DNA of 64,000 nucleotides from Pseudoalteromonas sp. MM1 (GCF_030296835.1 NZ_AP027923.1:620001-684000); one strand, 5' to 3'. Counted from the stretch's first letter, positions 8,957-17,924 are shown. Numbers and translations: made by a program. The notes: a model not told the origin generated them from the letters alone.

Positions 8957-10195
8957 ATGTCTATCAATAATAACGCGCTAAGTACTTACCGGCTTTTAAA
9001 AGCAACAGCCGAAGTTGCTGAAAAATCATTAAAAGGACGCATACAACATTACCGCGCTCATCTTAAATCAGAAGAAAAAGAATTAAGAACTTACACCCAA
9101 AAAGCGGCAGCAGATTTATTAGGGTGTAATAATCGTACCCTTAAACGCCGCCATGACAATGGTGACTTTGATGATTTAAACATTAAGCGTGGTGCAAATG
9201 GGCACTATGCGTACACGTTAGTTAATATTTTTGCTATGGCCGATATCATGGATATTCAGCCTGATCACCGCACTGCTAACGATAAACTCCAAGTTATTGT
9301 TATTAACTCACTTAAAGGTGGGTGTGGTAAAACAACCAGTATGGTTAATATCGCTGCTGCGTTGGCGACGACGAATATCAAACGTTATCGTATTGGTATT
9401 ATTGATTTAGATCCTCAAGGTTCATCTTCTAGCTTTTTCCCTTCAAACGATCATGACCCTGTTACGGTAGGCGACTTAATGCGTGATTGTATTGATTTAG
9501 ACGAAGGCGAAACTTGGCCGGAGTTTGTTTCTAGTGCTTTTGTAACTACGCATATTCCAAATATTCGTGTTTTACCCTCAGGTATGGATGATTTTTACTT
9601 TGAGCACGAGACCGCTACACTTTTAAAAGATACCTCCAATTATGAGCAAACACGTCATTATCATAAGCTTTTAGAAAAGGTTATTGAGCCGGTTAAAGAC
9701 GAATTTGATATTATTTTAATCGACACAGCTCCTACACTTAACTTTATGTTTTATAATGCTTTAATGGCTTCTACAGCAATGCTTATACCGGTTCATCCAG
9801 AAGCTGTAGATTTTGATGCTAACAATAAATATTTAAAGCGTTTAGGTGAGATTTACCACACTGTTGCGGCACTTGGTCATGAAGGTTGGGACTTTATGCA
9901 GTTTTTAGTGACTAATTACGTTAAGGGTAATCATTCACAGCGCGATATTGTTAAAGATGTACGTAGTGCGTTTGGCCGCCAGGTTATGAGCTACCCAATT
10001 AATCACAGCTCGGCCATTACGGCTAGTTCATCGTCTTTTAATACCATATTTGATCAAAAAGCATCGGATAGTTTAGCAAGTCGCGAGTCTTTATTACGCG
10101 CGCAAGAAAATATTAAAGATGTTGTGGACGAACTAGAAATGCTTATTCGTTCTAATTGGGAGTCAACCCAATCATCACTTAACAACACTAAGTAA
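8957..10195 (+). CDS. parA: ParA partition ATPase (type Ia)
   Basis: Chromid partition motor. Residues 47-72 form a DNA-binding helix-turn-helix (TQKAAADLLGCNNRTLKRR), as in the P1-type ParA proteins that repress their own operon. The deviant Walker A motif KGGCGKTTS follows at about residues 118-126, then IIDLDPQGSSS (A-prime) and IILIDTAPTLNF (Walker B). The length of 412 aa fits type Ia. GAGGAAGAAAG precedes the ATG. It is followed 15 bases later by parB in the same operon and is divergent from rep across the origin. Confidence 0.95.
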   Translation: MSINNNALSTYRLLKATAEVAEKSLKGRIQHYRAHLKSEEKELRTYTQKAAADLLGCNNRTLKRRHDNGDFDDLNIKRGANGHYAYTLVNIFAMADIMDIQPDHRTANDKLQVIVINSLKGGCGKTTSMVNIAAALATTNIKRYRIGIIDLDPQGSSSSFFPSNDHDPVTVGDLMRDCIDLDEGETWPEFVSSAFVTTHIPNIRVLPSGMDDFYFEHETATLLKDTSNYEQTRHYHKLLEKVIEPVKDEFDIILIDTAPTLNFMFYNALMASTAMLIPVHPEAVDFDANNKYLKRLGEIYHTVAALGHEGWDFMQFLVTNYVKGNHSQRDIVKDVRSAFGRQVMSYPINHSSAITASSSSFNTIFDQKASDSLASRESLLRAQENIKDVVDELEMLIRSNWESTQSSLNNTK

Positions 10196-10210
10196 GGATG
10201 TTACATAAAA

Positions 10211-11173
10211 ATGGCTACAAAACGTAAAAACGACACCCGCTTAGATCCATTTGCAACTGCCGTAGGTAATAGCAGCCTCGATGCATTACTTGAGCAAGCA
10301 AGCGCTGGTGATGTAATAAGAATGCCTGCGCCAAGCGACCCTACACGCGAAATAACCTTAGTATGTAAAGTTATTGCTCATGCAGATATTGAATCTAGCA
10401 CCACGGTTTACGGTAAAAATCGTCGTGTACAAGCGCTCTTAAACGAAAAGTCGGTTTCTGATATTTTACCCGCAATCAGTGAAGATGGACGCAATCAACA
10501 CCCTGCTTTACTTTGGGATCAGGGAAATACTAACTTAGTACTTGCTGGTTCGCGTCGTCGCAAGGCATGTATTTTAGGTAATGCCGATTATTTAGTTTTA
10601 AGCTCACCTGATTTTACCGATCAAGACGCTAAAATTTTGGCTGTATCGTCAGATCAGTACATAGCCCCGAGCCTTTGGGAACTAGGCCAAGCTTACCAAC
10701 AAACTAAAAACGATCTTATTGAGCAAGGTAAAAAAGGCTCTTATCGCGAAATTGCCGCTATTGAAGGTGTATCGCACACCGCAATTGCAGATGCCATTAA
10801 AGCGTACGAGCAAATACCGGCAGATGTAATCTCACTCTACCCAACGGCTAATCACGTAGGCAGAGAAGTCGCTAAAAAGCTTGTTAGTGCAAAGGAGCGC
10901 GACGAGAATGCGTTTAACGCCCTTGTCAGCGAATTACATACAGACAATGAGATTAACGCCATTACAAGCGACGACAAGCGTGCAATGGCAATTACTAAAC
11001 GTTTAACTACCGAGCCTAGCACGGTGGCTAAACGTGAAGCTGTATTTGAAAACAACTTTATAAACGTACAACGCAATTTAAAAAGTGGTGACGTATCTAT
11101 CAAAATAGATAATAAAGTGTTGACGGACAAACGCTTAGAACAACTTACTAAGCTATTAAGCGCGTTTAATTAG
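10211..11173 (+). CDS. parB: ParB centromere-binding protein
   Basis: Partner of ParA that loads the partition complex. The N-terminal ParB/Srx-like domain covers about residues 50-150 (SVSDILPAISEDGRNQHPALLWDQG, with LVLAGSRRRKACI matching the usual ...GSRRRRA motif). A helix-turn-helix follows near residues 177-195 (GSYREIAAIEGVSHTAIADAIKAY). The length of 320 aa is typical of plasmid-type ParB. It ends just before the second iteron cluster. The parS centromere was not identified with certainty. Confidence 0.93.
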   Translation: MATKRKNDTRLDPFATAVGNSSLDALLEQASAGDVIRMPAPSDPTREITLVCKVIAHADIESSTTVYGKNRRVQALLNEKSVSDILPAISEDGRNQHPALLWDQGNTNLVLAGSRRRKACILGNADYLVLSSPDFTDQDAKILAVSSDQYIAPSLWELGQAYQQTKNDLIEQGKKGSYREIAAIEGVSHTAIADAIKAYEQIPADVISLYPTANHVGREVAKKLVSAKERDENAFNALVSELHTDNEINAITSDDKRAMAITKRLTTEPSTVAKREAVFENNFINVQRNLKSGDVSIKIDNKVLTDKRLEQLTKLLSAFN

Positions 11174-11183
11174 CCCAGTATTA

Positions 11184-11390
11184 CTTAGTAAAATAGTGAT
11201 CTTAAAAGCCTGTTAGGTTAGTTAAATTCTGATCTAATGGGCTTTTTACTTAGTAAAATCCTGATCTTTTTTTCTATTTAAAACCAATAACTCCCTCATT
11301 TTTGCTCTAAAGATCACATTTTTACCAACTGAGTTTAGTTTTTACGACTATTTAATGCGCGATCTTTTTTTGTTAGTAAAAAATTGATCT
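11184..11390. repeat. second iteron cluster, downstream of parB
   Basis: Same 19-base consensus as the origin: 11184-11202 plus (identical to the 8333 unit), 11217-11235 plus, 11249-11267 plus, 11311-11329 minus and 11372-11390 plus. All five contain GATC. The rest of the 435-base gap between parB and the SNF2 gene shows no gene; a degenerate unit lies near 11485-11503. A cluster so close to the origin could titrate Rep (inc-like control), pair with origin iterons, or act as the centromere. Confidence 0.8.
11204..11247 (+). terminator. possible parAB terminator with an iteron in the loop
   Basis: AAAAGCC at 11204 pairs with GGCTTTT ending at 11246, helped by inner TTAG and CTAA, followed by T residues. 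The loop holds the 11217 iteron. The stem is imperfect and the loop long, so the call is tentative. Confidence 0.4.
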
Positions 11391-11608
11391 GTAAAGCCCC
11401 TGCGTTGTTAATAAGTTGTTTGTAATATGTGTGTTTGCTGTTTACCTGTTATTTTTTGGCAGTTAAAATGCTATAAAGCACGTATAAACCGATTTTTTAC
11501 TAACCTATCAGCTCCAACCAGTTTATATAACGTTAATATTGCTTTTGCTGTGCGCAGTTAAAGAATATACTGGCAGAATTATTTTAAAAATTAAATGCTT
11601 AGAGTGAC

Positions 11609-14600
11609 ATGTCTGCTAACTTATCAAAAAATGATTTACTGGCTATTTTTGAAGAAATAAAAAATGAGCAGGCAACCTTGTTCCCTCTATCTGAGCGCTT
11701 TATAAAAAAGCTGTTTAGGCCTAACGTACTCGAGAAAGGCAAAGAGTATTATAAAAATGGCCAAATTAGTTGGTTAGAACATAGCAGTGACTTTGCTGTT
11801 ATTGATTCAACGGTACAAGGCGACACCGGATCAGCATTTAACCAACGAATTGAGATCAGTAAAGTACCTACTGGTTACTCTGTTGATACGCATTGTACCT
11901 GTAATGCTAAAATCAAATGTAGGCACTTAGCCGCTGTATTATTTAAACTTAAAATAGAGCATTCAGGTGAATACGGTGAAGATTACTTTATTAACGATTG
12001 GTTTAGTGAGCTGACAGCACTTAAAAGTGTCGATGCTAAAGCCCCTTCGCAAGTTCTTTTATTTGTATTAGATATTGAAAACAATAAAGTATTTTTAACG
12101 CCAAAAATTGCCAATTACGACAAAAATAATAATTACACGCTTGGGCGCAATTTAACTGAGCAACAATTAAATAGCTTTGTAACGCCAAACGATTTGCTCG
12201 AAAGTGACTTTAGGCTGTTTAGTTGGATTCGCTCACAAAATGCTGTGGGTAATTTAGAGCTAAAAGGTCAATGGGGTTTTAGCGCTTTACAACAATTAAT
12301 TGCCACCGACCGACTATTTTTACAACGCTCTCGAGTGGCTATTAAAGCCCAAACTGGGCAATCCCTTAACTTTAATTGGCAGCAACAAAACGAGTTATCG
12401 CAATTAATTATTGAGCTTGAACACAGTAAAAATTGGGCTCTAATAAAAACCACGCCGCCTGCTTATTTAGATCTCGATCATTTTATAGTAGGCCGGATCA
12501 GAACACAGCTTAGCGCTGACGAAATAGCACATTTGCAATCTATTCCTGCACTGCACGATGCTAATTTTGATCGCATTTATAAACAACTTGCCGACAATTT
12601 TGGGGCCGGTGTTATTCCGCATCCGAATAACGAACAAGTTAACGTTAAGCAACTTGGTAATGCTGTTTTAAAAGCCACTATGAATGAGCAAGGGCTTAAA
12701 GTTTCGCTATTATTTAAATATAAAAATAAAAATTATTTAGCGGGAACAGCACCTGCGAGTTTAATAAACAGTGCATTTGAAAACACAGTAACAAATGAGT
12801 TAGTAAATTTAGGTTTTGATTTTTGTAAAGGGGGTTTACAAAGTGAGTTTATATTTAATAAACAATCACCTATACATTTACATTGGCTTGTTTACGAAGT
12901 ATTCCCTGGCTTTAAAAAGCGTGGCTGGCAGGTAACTCAAACTAAAGTAAATGTAGCCGATCCCAAAGGGCACGTTACACTCGATGTAAACCGTGCTGCA
13001 GGGCACCAAATGCATTGTAAAGTGCAATTAAGCGATGCTAAAGCCGCTGTACTTTTTAATGCCGATGATGCCATGTATCAATCGTTAAACCGCCAAAGTG
13101 AGCTGTTTTATTACTACCCTGTCGGGCGTCAATTTGGTGTTATTAGTAAAGCAGCCATTAATTTACTGACCGAATTTAAGCAACGCTTTGAATTTGTAAA
13201 AACACGCGATGAATTTAATATCCCGCTTTCTTATTTACCTGAGCTGGTAAAGCATACCGCAGTTACTATAGACCTTCATGATGACTCATTGGAGCGTTAT
13301 CTTGATGAGTTAAACAACACCGAGCAGGCAATGCCAGTGGTGCCCTTACACGGTTTAAATGAGTCGGTAACACTACGTGAATACCAGCAACAAGGCGTTG
13401 ATTGGCTTAGCTTTTTAAAGCGCCACCAATTAGGTGGCATACTTGCTGATGACATGGGGCTTGGCAAAACGCTACAAGTTATTGCCTTTTTAGCCAGCAG
13501 TTTTAATCGCCCGCAAGCGGGGCCTACTCTTATCGTGTGCCCTACAAGTTTGGTCAGTAATTGGCAAAACGAAATAACCAAATTTGCTAAAAGCCTTAAG
13601 GTAACCACTATTTTTGGCTCGCAACGTAATGAGCCTTTACAACATTTAGCGCAAGCGCAATGTATTTTAACTACTTACCCATTATTAAAGCGTGATATTG
13701 CTTATTACTCGCCACTTTATTTTGAAAATATTATTTTAGATGAAGCGCAATATATTAAAAACGATACTGCACAAGTCTCGCGCTTAGTTAAGCGTTTAAA
13801 TGCCGACTTTAAGTTATGTTTAAGCGGTACGCCTATCGAAAATAATTTGTTTGAGCTTAAGTCGTTACTCGACTTTGCCATGCCTTCATTACTTGGCTCG
13901 CAAGCTCACTTTAAACAGCACTTTCAAACTCCTATTGAACGCGAAGCCGATTCAGAGCGAGCTGAGCAACTAAAAGCGCTTATTATGCCGTTTATATTAC
14001 GCCGTACAAAAGCGCAGGTAGCGCAAGAGTTGCCACAAAAAACAGAGCTGTTAAAAGAGTTTGAGTTTGAACCTAAGCAAAAAGATATGTACCAAGGTAT
14101 TACACGCGCCCTAGAAGAAAAGCTCATCGACTTATTTGCTGAGCAAGGCGCACAAAAAAGTAAGCTCGCATTTTTAGAGGCGCTACTAAAACTAAGGCAA
14201 ATTTGTTGTCATCCAAAATTAATTGAGCCAGAAACACAAGCAGGTTCAGCAAAATTAGAATGGCTAACTACGCATTTGCCGTTAATGCTAAGCCTTGGTC
14301 GTAAAGTGATTATTTTTAGTCAATTTACCTCTGCGCTCGATTTAATTGCAGAGCGTTTAAACGACATAAATATTAATTTTAGTATGCTAACTGGGCAAAC
14401 GCGTCATCGCGACAAAGTTATTAACGAGTTTACCAGTGGCAAAACCTCGGTGTTTTTAATCAGTTTAAAAGCAGGCGGTACTGGGCTTAACTTAACGCAA
14501 GCCGATACGGTTATTCATTTTGATCCGTGGTGGAACCCAGCTGTAGAAAAACAAGCCACCGATCGTGCTTATCGCATTGGCCAAACAAATCCAGTGTTTG

Positions 14601-14752
14601 TTTATAAGTTAATTATGAGCAACTCAATTGAGCAAAAGGTATTTAAAATGCAGCAAGATAAGCAAGCGCTTGTTGATGCATTATTTACCGATAAATCAAT
14701 GAGCTTTACTTCGTTTGATGAGCAGCAAATGTTATCACTTATAAAAAGCTAA
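11609..14752 (+). CDS. SWIM zinc-finger SNF2-family helicase
   Basis: A 1047-residue Swi2/Snf2 ATPase. A SWIM zinc finger lies near residues 96-106 (CTCNAKIKCRH), followed by a variable middle region. The two helicase lobes carry ADDMGLGKT (motif I, about 615), DEAQ (motif II, about 710), SGTPIENN (motif III) and ATDRAYRIGQ (motif VI, about 985). Such bacterial proteins remodel protein-DNA or polymerase-DNA complexes, but the target of this subgroup is unknown. It is a single gene beside the origin with no obvious partner and no clear intrinsic terminator after it. Confidence 0.92.
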   Translation: MSANLSKNDLLAIFEEIKNEQATLFPLSERFIKKLFRPNVLEKGKEYYKNGQISWLEHSSDFAVIDSTVQGDTGSAFNQRIEISKVPTGYSVDTHCTCNAKIKCRHLAAVLFKLKIEHSGEYGEDYFINDWFSELTALKSVDAKAPSQVLLFVLDIENNKVFLTPKIANYDKNNNYTLGRNLTEQQLNSFVTPNDLLESDFRLFSWIRSQNAVGNLELKGQWGFSALQQLIATDRLFLQRSRVAIKAQTGQSLNFNWQQQNELSQLIIELEHSKNWALIKTTPPAYLDLDHFIVGRIRTQLSADEIAHLQSIPALHDANFDRIYKQLADNFGAGVIPHPNNEQVNVKQLGNAVLKATMNEQGLKVSLLFKYKNKNYLAGTAPASLINSAFENTVTNELVNLGFDFCKGGLQSEFIFNKQSPIHLHWLVYEVFPGFKKRGWQVTQTKVNVADPKGHVTLDVNRAAGHQMHCKVQLSDAKAAVLFNADDAMYQSLNRQSELFYYYPVGRQFGVISKAAINLLTEFKQRFEFVKTRDEFNIPLSYLPELVKHTAVTIDLHDDSLERYLDELNNTEQAMPVVPLHGLNESVTLREYQQQGVDWLSFLKRHQLGGILADDMGLGKTLQVIAFLASSFNRPQAGPTLIVCPTSLVSNWQNEITKFAKSLKVTTIFGSQRNEPLQHLAQAQCILTTYPLLKRDIAYYSPLYFENIILDEAQYIKNDTAQVSRLVKRLNADFKLCLSGTPIENNLFELKSLLDFAMPSLLGSQAHFKQHFQTPIEREADSERAEQLKALIMPFILRRTKAQVAQELPQKTELLKEFEFEPKQKDMYQGITRALEEKLIDLFAEQGAQKSKLAFLEALLKLRQICCHPKLIEPETQAGSAKLEWLTTHLPLMLSLGRKVIIFSQFTSALDLIAERLNDININFSMLTGQTRHRDKVINEFTSGKTSVFLISLKAGGTGLNLTQADTVIHFDPWWNPAVEKQATDRAYRIGQTNPVFVYKLIMSNSIEQKVFKMQQDKQALVDALFTDKSMSFTSFDEQQMLSLIKS

Positions 14753-14802
14753 TTTTTTTACTTAGCATGTGAACTAATTTAACCAAACGGCGTCTATTAT
14801 AT

Positions 14803-14905
14803 TGCTTGTTGAATAATTGCAGTTATCACAAGCTTCATGTTGATTTCCCTGTTTGGTTACTAAATTTAGTAATGATTGAGCCAGCCCTTTTAGCTGGCTT
14901 TTTTT
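14803..14905 (+). ncRNA. tandem sRNA copy 1, ECF-type promoter
   Basis: GAAC at 14771-14774 and CGTC at 14791-14794, 16 bases apart, form a sigma-E/ECF promoter, with the start expected near 14803. The RNA of about 103 nt opens with a stem-loop (GCUUGU pairing with ACAAGC), has a central single-stranded stretch and a short UUACUAAAUUUAGUAA palindrome, and ends with terminator stem AGCCAGC/GCTGGCT and seven T residues. No conserved reading frame is present. This is the layout of envelope-stress sRNAs such as MicA or RybB, although no sequence match was recognised. Confidence 0.78.
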
Positions 14906-14982
14906 ATGCCTGTAATTAACACCTTAAATTGCATTTTTTATAAATTGTTTGAACTAAATTTAAAAACACGCGTCTACTATAA

Positions 14983-15085
14983 TGCTTGTTGAATAATTGC
15001 AGTTATCACAAGCTTCATGTTGATTTCCCTGATTGGTTACTAAATTTAGTAATGATTGAGCCAGCCCTTTTAGCTGGCTTTTTTT
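14983..15085 (+). ncRNA. tandem sRNA copy 2, ECF-type promoter
   Basis: Exactly 180 bases after copy 1, with GAAC at 14951-14954 and CGTC at 14971-14974 (16-base spacing). The predicted RNA differs from copy 1 by about one base in the body (GATTGG for GTTTGG). The same 5-prime stem-loop and AGCCAGC/GCTGGCT terminator are present. The region between copies is unlike copy 1 and AT-rich, so promoter and RNA are what is conserved. Confidence 0.78.
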
Positions 15086-15158
15086 ATGCCCACATTTTAA
15101 TTTTTAAATTATTTATATTTTTATGTGAACTAAATTTAATGTGCGGCGTCTACTATTA

Positions 15159-15262
15159 TGCTTGTTGTTTAATTGCAGTAAACACAAGCTTCATGTTGAT
15201 TTCCCTGTTTGGTTACTAAATTTAGTAATGATTGAGCCAGCCCTTTTAAGCTGGCTTTTTTT
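15159..15262 (+). ncRNA. tandem sRNA copy 3, ECF-type promoter
   Basis: GAAC at 15127-15130 and CGTC at 15147-15150. The inner part of the 5-prime hairpin changes on both sides, to GUUUA pairing with UAAAC, where copy 1 has GAAUAA and UUAUC. This includes a compensatory A-U to U-A swap. The central stretch is the same as in copy 1. Terminator as in the other copies. Confidence 0.78.
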
Positions 15263-15317
15263 ATGCCTACATTATATTTTTATGTGAACTTAATTAAATG
15301 TGTGGCGTCTACTATTA

Positions 15318-15422
15318 CGCTTGTTGAATAATTGCAGTTATCACAAGCTTCATGTTGATTTACCCCGTTTAATTACTAAATTTAGTAATGATTGAGCCAG
15401 CCCTTTTAAGCTGGCTTTTTTT
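15318..15422 (+). ncRNA. tandem sRNA copy 4, divergent centre
   Basis: GAAC at 15286-15289 and CGTC at 15306-15309. The 5-prime hairpin is that of copy 1, and the palindrome and terminator are kept. The central stretch instead reads GATTTACCCCGTTTAATTAC, where copies 1-3 read GATTTCCCTG followed by TTTGG or ATTGG. If this is the pairing region, copy 4 may have other mRNA targets. It lies 78 bases before rmuC, and its terminator should insulate that gene. Confidence 0.76.
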
Positions 15423-15500
15423 ATGCGTGTATTTCTCCTCTACCCCACACGATACTAATTCGTTATGATGGCATGTCTCTAAATTTTATAAGTTTATTTT

Positions 15501-16967
15501 ATGTTTACTCAGCTATTAACGCATATAGATTGGTTAAGTGCCAGCGCAGGGCTCGCAACAGGGCTAGTACTATATGGCCTAGTGTCGCTCCCTTCTCGTA
15601 ATAAGTTAAAACAACAAATTAGCGAGCAGCAGCAACAGTTATCGTTATTACAAAACCAGTACGACAATAAACAGCTGCAATACACGGCCTTATTTGATGA
15701 GCACGAGCTGCTCGAGCAATCCCATCAAGAGCAGCGCGACGAAGCGCAGCATTTTAAAACTCGCTTTAGCGAGCAAGAAAAACAAAGTGTTCAGTACAAT
15801 CATTTTTGGCGTAAAGCTGAAGGCGAACTTAGTGCCTTGCGAGAGCAATATAATCAGCGCGATATTGAGCTTAATAATATGCGCACTACGCTTGAGCAAA
15901 AGCAGCAAAACTTTACCGAGCAGCTTGCACAAATAGAGCAAAGCAAAAATGTGCTTAAAAAAGAGTTTGAAAACCTAGCTAATAAAATTTTAGAAGAAAA
16001 ATCGCAAAGCTTTAAAACCCTAAACCAAGAAAGCATTGAGCAACTATTAAAGCCAGTTCAAGGGGAGCTAAAAGGCTTTAGAGATAAAATGGAATCGATT
16101 CACGTTGAAGACTTAAAACAACGTGCTGCCCTTAAAACTGAGCTACTGCACTTGCAAGCTAAAAGCCAAGCTATTACCGAGCAAGCCGATAAACTTAGTA
16201 ATGCCTTACAAGGGCAAAAAAAGATGCAAGGTAATTGGGGCGAACTAATGCTCGAAAACGTACTCGACAGCGCAGGCCTGCGTGCGGGTACTGATTACAA
16301 ACGCGAAGTATCGTTTAATACCGAAGACGGTCGACTGCGCCCCGACGTAGTGGTGTATTTACCTCAGGGCCGCCACTTAGTGATTGATGCTAAAACGTCG
16401 CTAAATGCTTATACCCGTTACGTTAATGCCGAAAACGAGCTAGAGGCTAGCCAAGCAATTAAAGAGCATGTAAATGCTGTTACCGCGCGTATTAACGAGC
16501 TTGCCAGTAAATCGTACGATCGTCTCCCAGGTATAAATTCGCCTGAAGTAGTTATTATGTTTGTGCCTATAGAATCTGCATTTGTAGAGGCGCTTAAATA
16601 TCAAAGCGATATTTACCAACAAGCTATCGAAAAAAACATTTTAGTTGCTACACCAACGACTCTGCTTACAAGCCTTAATATTGTTAAACAGCTGTGGCGC
16701 TTTGAAGAGCAAACCAAATACTCTAAAGAGCTGGCGAATCGTGCAGAGCGCTTTTACAACAAGCTCAATGGCTTTTTAACGAGTATGGAAGGCGTTGGCA
16801 AACAACTAGACCGCGCCAAAGAAAGTTACGATAAAGCTTTTTCACAGCTTTACCGTGGTAAAGGCAACTTAATTAAACAAGCTTCAGAATTTAAAGAGCT
16901 AGGTGTATCGGTTCAAAAAGAGCTACCAAACGAAAGCGTAGAAAAAGCCCAATTAGAGCTAGATTAA
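15501..16967 (+). CDS. rmuC: RmuC-family DNA recombination protein
   Basis: An N-terminal membrane or hydrophobic segment (about 12-32), a long glutamine-rich coiled coil (about 35-175), then the conserved RmuC domain with QGKKMQGNWGELMLENVLDSAG near 235, DVVVYLPQGRHLVIDAKTSL near 285 and the C-terminal GKGNLIKQASEFKELGV. In E. coli RmuC limits recombination at inverted repeats; the fold resembles restriction-type nucleases. The length of 488 aa is normal. A single gene downstream of the sRNA array. Confidence 0.94.
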   Translation: MFTQLLTHIDWLSASAGLATGLVLYGLVSLPSRNKLKQQISEQQQQLSLLQNQYDNKQLQYTALFDEHELLEQSHQEQRDEAQHFKTRFSEQEKQSVQYNHFWRKAEGELSALREQYNQRDIELNNMRTTLEQKQQNFTEQLAQIEQSKNVLKKEFENLANKILEEKSQSFKTLNQESIEQLLKPVQGELKGFRDKMESIHVEDLKQRAALKTELLHLQAKSQAITEQADKLSNALQGQKKMQGNWGELMLENVLDSAGLRAGTDYKREVSFNTEDGRLRPDVVVYLPQGRHLVIDAKTSLNAYTRYVNAENELEASQAIKEHVNAVTARINELASKSYDRLPGINSPEVVIMFVPIESAFVEALKYQSDIYQQAIEKNILVATPTTLLTSLNIVKQLWRFEEQTKYSKELANRAERFYNKLNGFLTSMEGVGKQLDRAKESYDKAFSQLYRGKGNLIKQASEFKELGVSVQKELPNESVEKAQLELD

Positions 16968-17010
16968 ATTCGATTTATCTCTACTGTTTTATACATTAAA
17001 AGGAAGGTTA

Positions 17011-17562
17011 ATGGTTTTTCCCTTACTCAATTCGCAAAGGTTAGCGTTAACCCCTATTAATTATGAGGATAGAGACGCTATTTTTGCTCTTTTTTCAGAC
17101 CAAGGTGTTACTAAATACTATGATCTGGCGCCCTTTACTCAAGTTTCTCAGGCCGATAAGTTAATCGAATTTTTCAATATTCGGTATAAAAATGGAGAAG
17201 GGATCCGCTGGGCTATCCGTTTAAAAAATACTGATGAGTTAATAGGTACTTGCGGTTTTAATAGTTGGTCAGTACCAATGAAGCACGCATTTATTGGTTA
17301 CGACCTTAATAGCCAGTATTGGGGTACAGGCTATGCTTTTGAGGCTATTCATATGATTATAAAAGCTGCCTTTGATGGATTGCTAAGTTGCGGTGCTATA
17401 AATCGAATACAAGCCGACACAGTACCAGGAAATAACGCATCAGAGGCGCTTTTAATAAAGCTCGGCTTTTGTGAAGAAGGCACAAGGCGCCAAAGTGGTT
17501 TTTGGAAAGGGCAATTTCACGACCTAAAATGCTTTGGGCTTTTAAGCGCGGAGTTCAATTGA
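17011..17562 (+). CDS. GNAT N-acetyltransferase, RimJ/RimL type
   Basis: A 183-residue protein beginning with LLNSQRLALTPINYED, the usual opening of RimJ/RimL-like acetyltransferases, with GYDLNSQYWGTGYAFEAIHMII in the acetyl-CoA loop and VPGNNASEALLIKLGF near the C-terminus. The substrate (a protein N-terminus or small amine) cannot be told. Its stop overlaps the start of the next gene (TGATG), so the two are probably translated together. Confidence 0.88.
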   Translation: MVFPLLNSQRLALTPINYEDRDAIFALFSDQGVTKYYDLAPFTQVSQADKLIEFFNIRYKNGEGIRWAIRLKNTDELIGTCGFNSWSVPMKHAFIGYDLNSQYWGTGYAFEAIHMIIKAAFDGLLSCGAINRIQADTVPGNNASEALLIKLGFCEEGTRRQSGFWKGQFHDLKCFGLLSAEFN

Positions 17563-17924
17563 TGAAAACGGATGTTGTAATTTATAACTTATTGCACGAA
17601 ATTACTGCTCAATTCCCTGAAGTTAAAGCGTTGCTGAGCATATATGATGAAGGTGAAACCACGTATAAAATGGAGGCGTTTTCTAAAGCCACAACACACG
17701 CTTTTGCTCTTGGTAATGTGGAGCAAGCCCTGCGTTATTTAAATTACGTGGCTAAAAAACTAATAAACGCTGAGGCAAAAGTAATTGAACACATAGACGT
17801 ATATTACGTAGAAACATTATTTTGGGGCGCTAGCCCCCACACTATTGCGCTTGGGTGGCCCTTGGTTCCGGAAAGTTTACAAACGCTTTATATTAATTTT
17901 CATGGTAAAGCGCCGCTAAAATAA
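17562..17924 (+). CDS. hypothetical protein, coupled to the acetyltransferase
   Basis: 120 residues, soluble, without signal peptide or recognised motif. It is largely helical, with an LPESLQTLY-type end (PLVPESLQTLYINFHGK). The frame opens earlier at 17502, but the ATG at 17562 overlaps the preceding stop codon in the usual coupled arrangement and is chosen as start. I do not recognise the family; the coupling suggests a role together with the acetyltransferase. Confidence 0.7.
   Translation: MKTDVVIYNLLHEITAQFPEVKALLSIYDEGETTYKMEAFSKATTHAFALGNVEQALRYLNYVAKKLINAEAKVIEHIDVYYVETLFWGASPHTIALGWPLVPESLQTLYINFHGKAPLK

Noticed and set aside
14792..14803. Sigma-54 or standard sigma-70 promoter for the sRNA copies.
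   Set aside because: GG and GC are 13 bases apart instead of 10, and no -35 box lies 16-18 bases before the TATAAT-like bases; the GAAC/CGTC pair fits all four copies.
14836..14862. Eight-codon frame MLISLFGY in sRNA copies 1 and 3 (MLISLIGY in copy 2).
   Set aside because: No ribosome-binding site, and copy 4 changes and shortens the peptide while keeping the RNA elements.
14986..15219. 77-codon frame across the sRNA repeats.
   Set aside because: It runs through promoter, RNA and terminator of different units and shows no protein character.
15694..15936. Overlapping frames on both strands inside rmuC.
   Set aside because: They are shadows of the strongly biased coiled-coil coding sequence.
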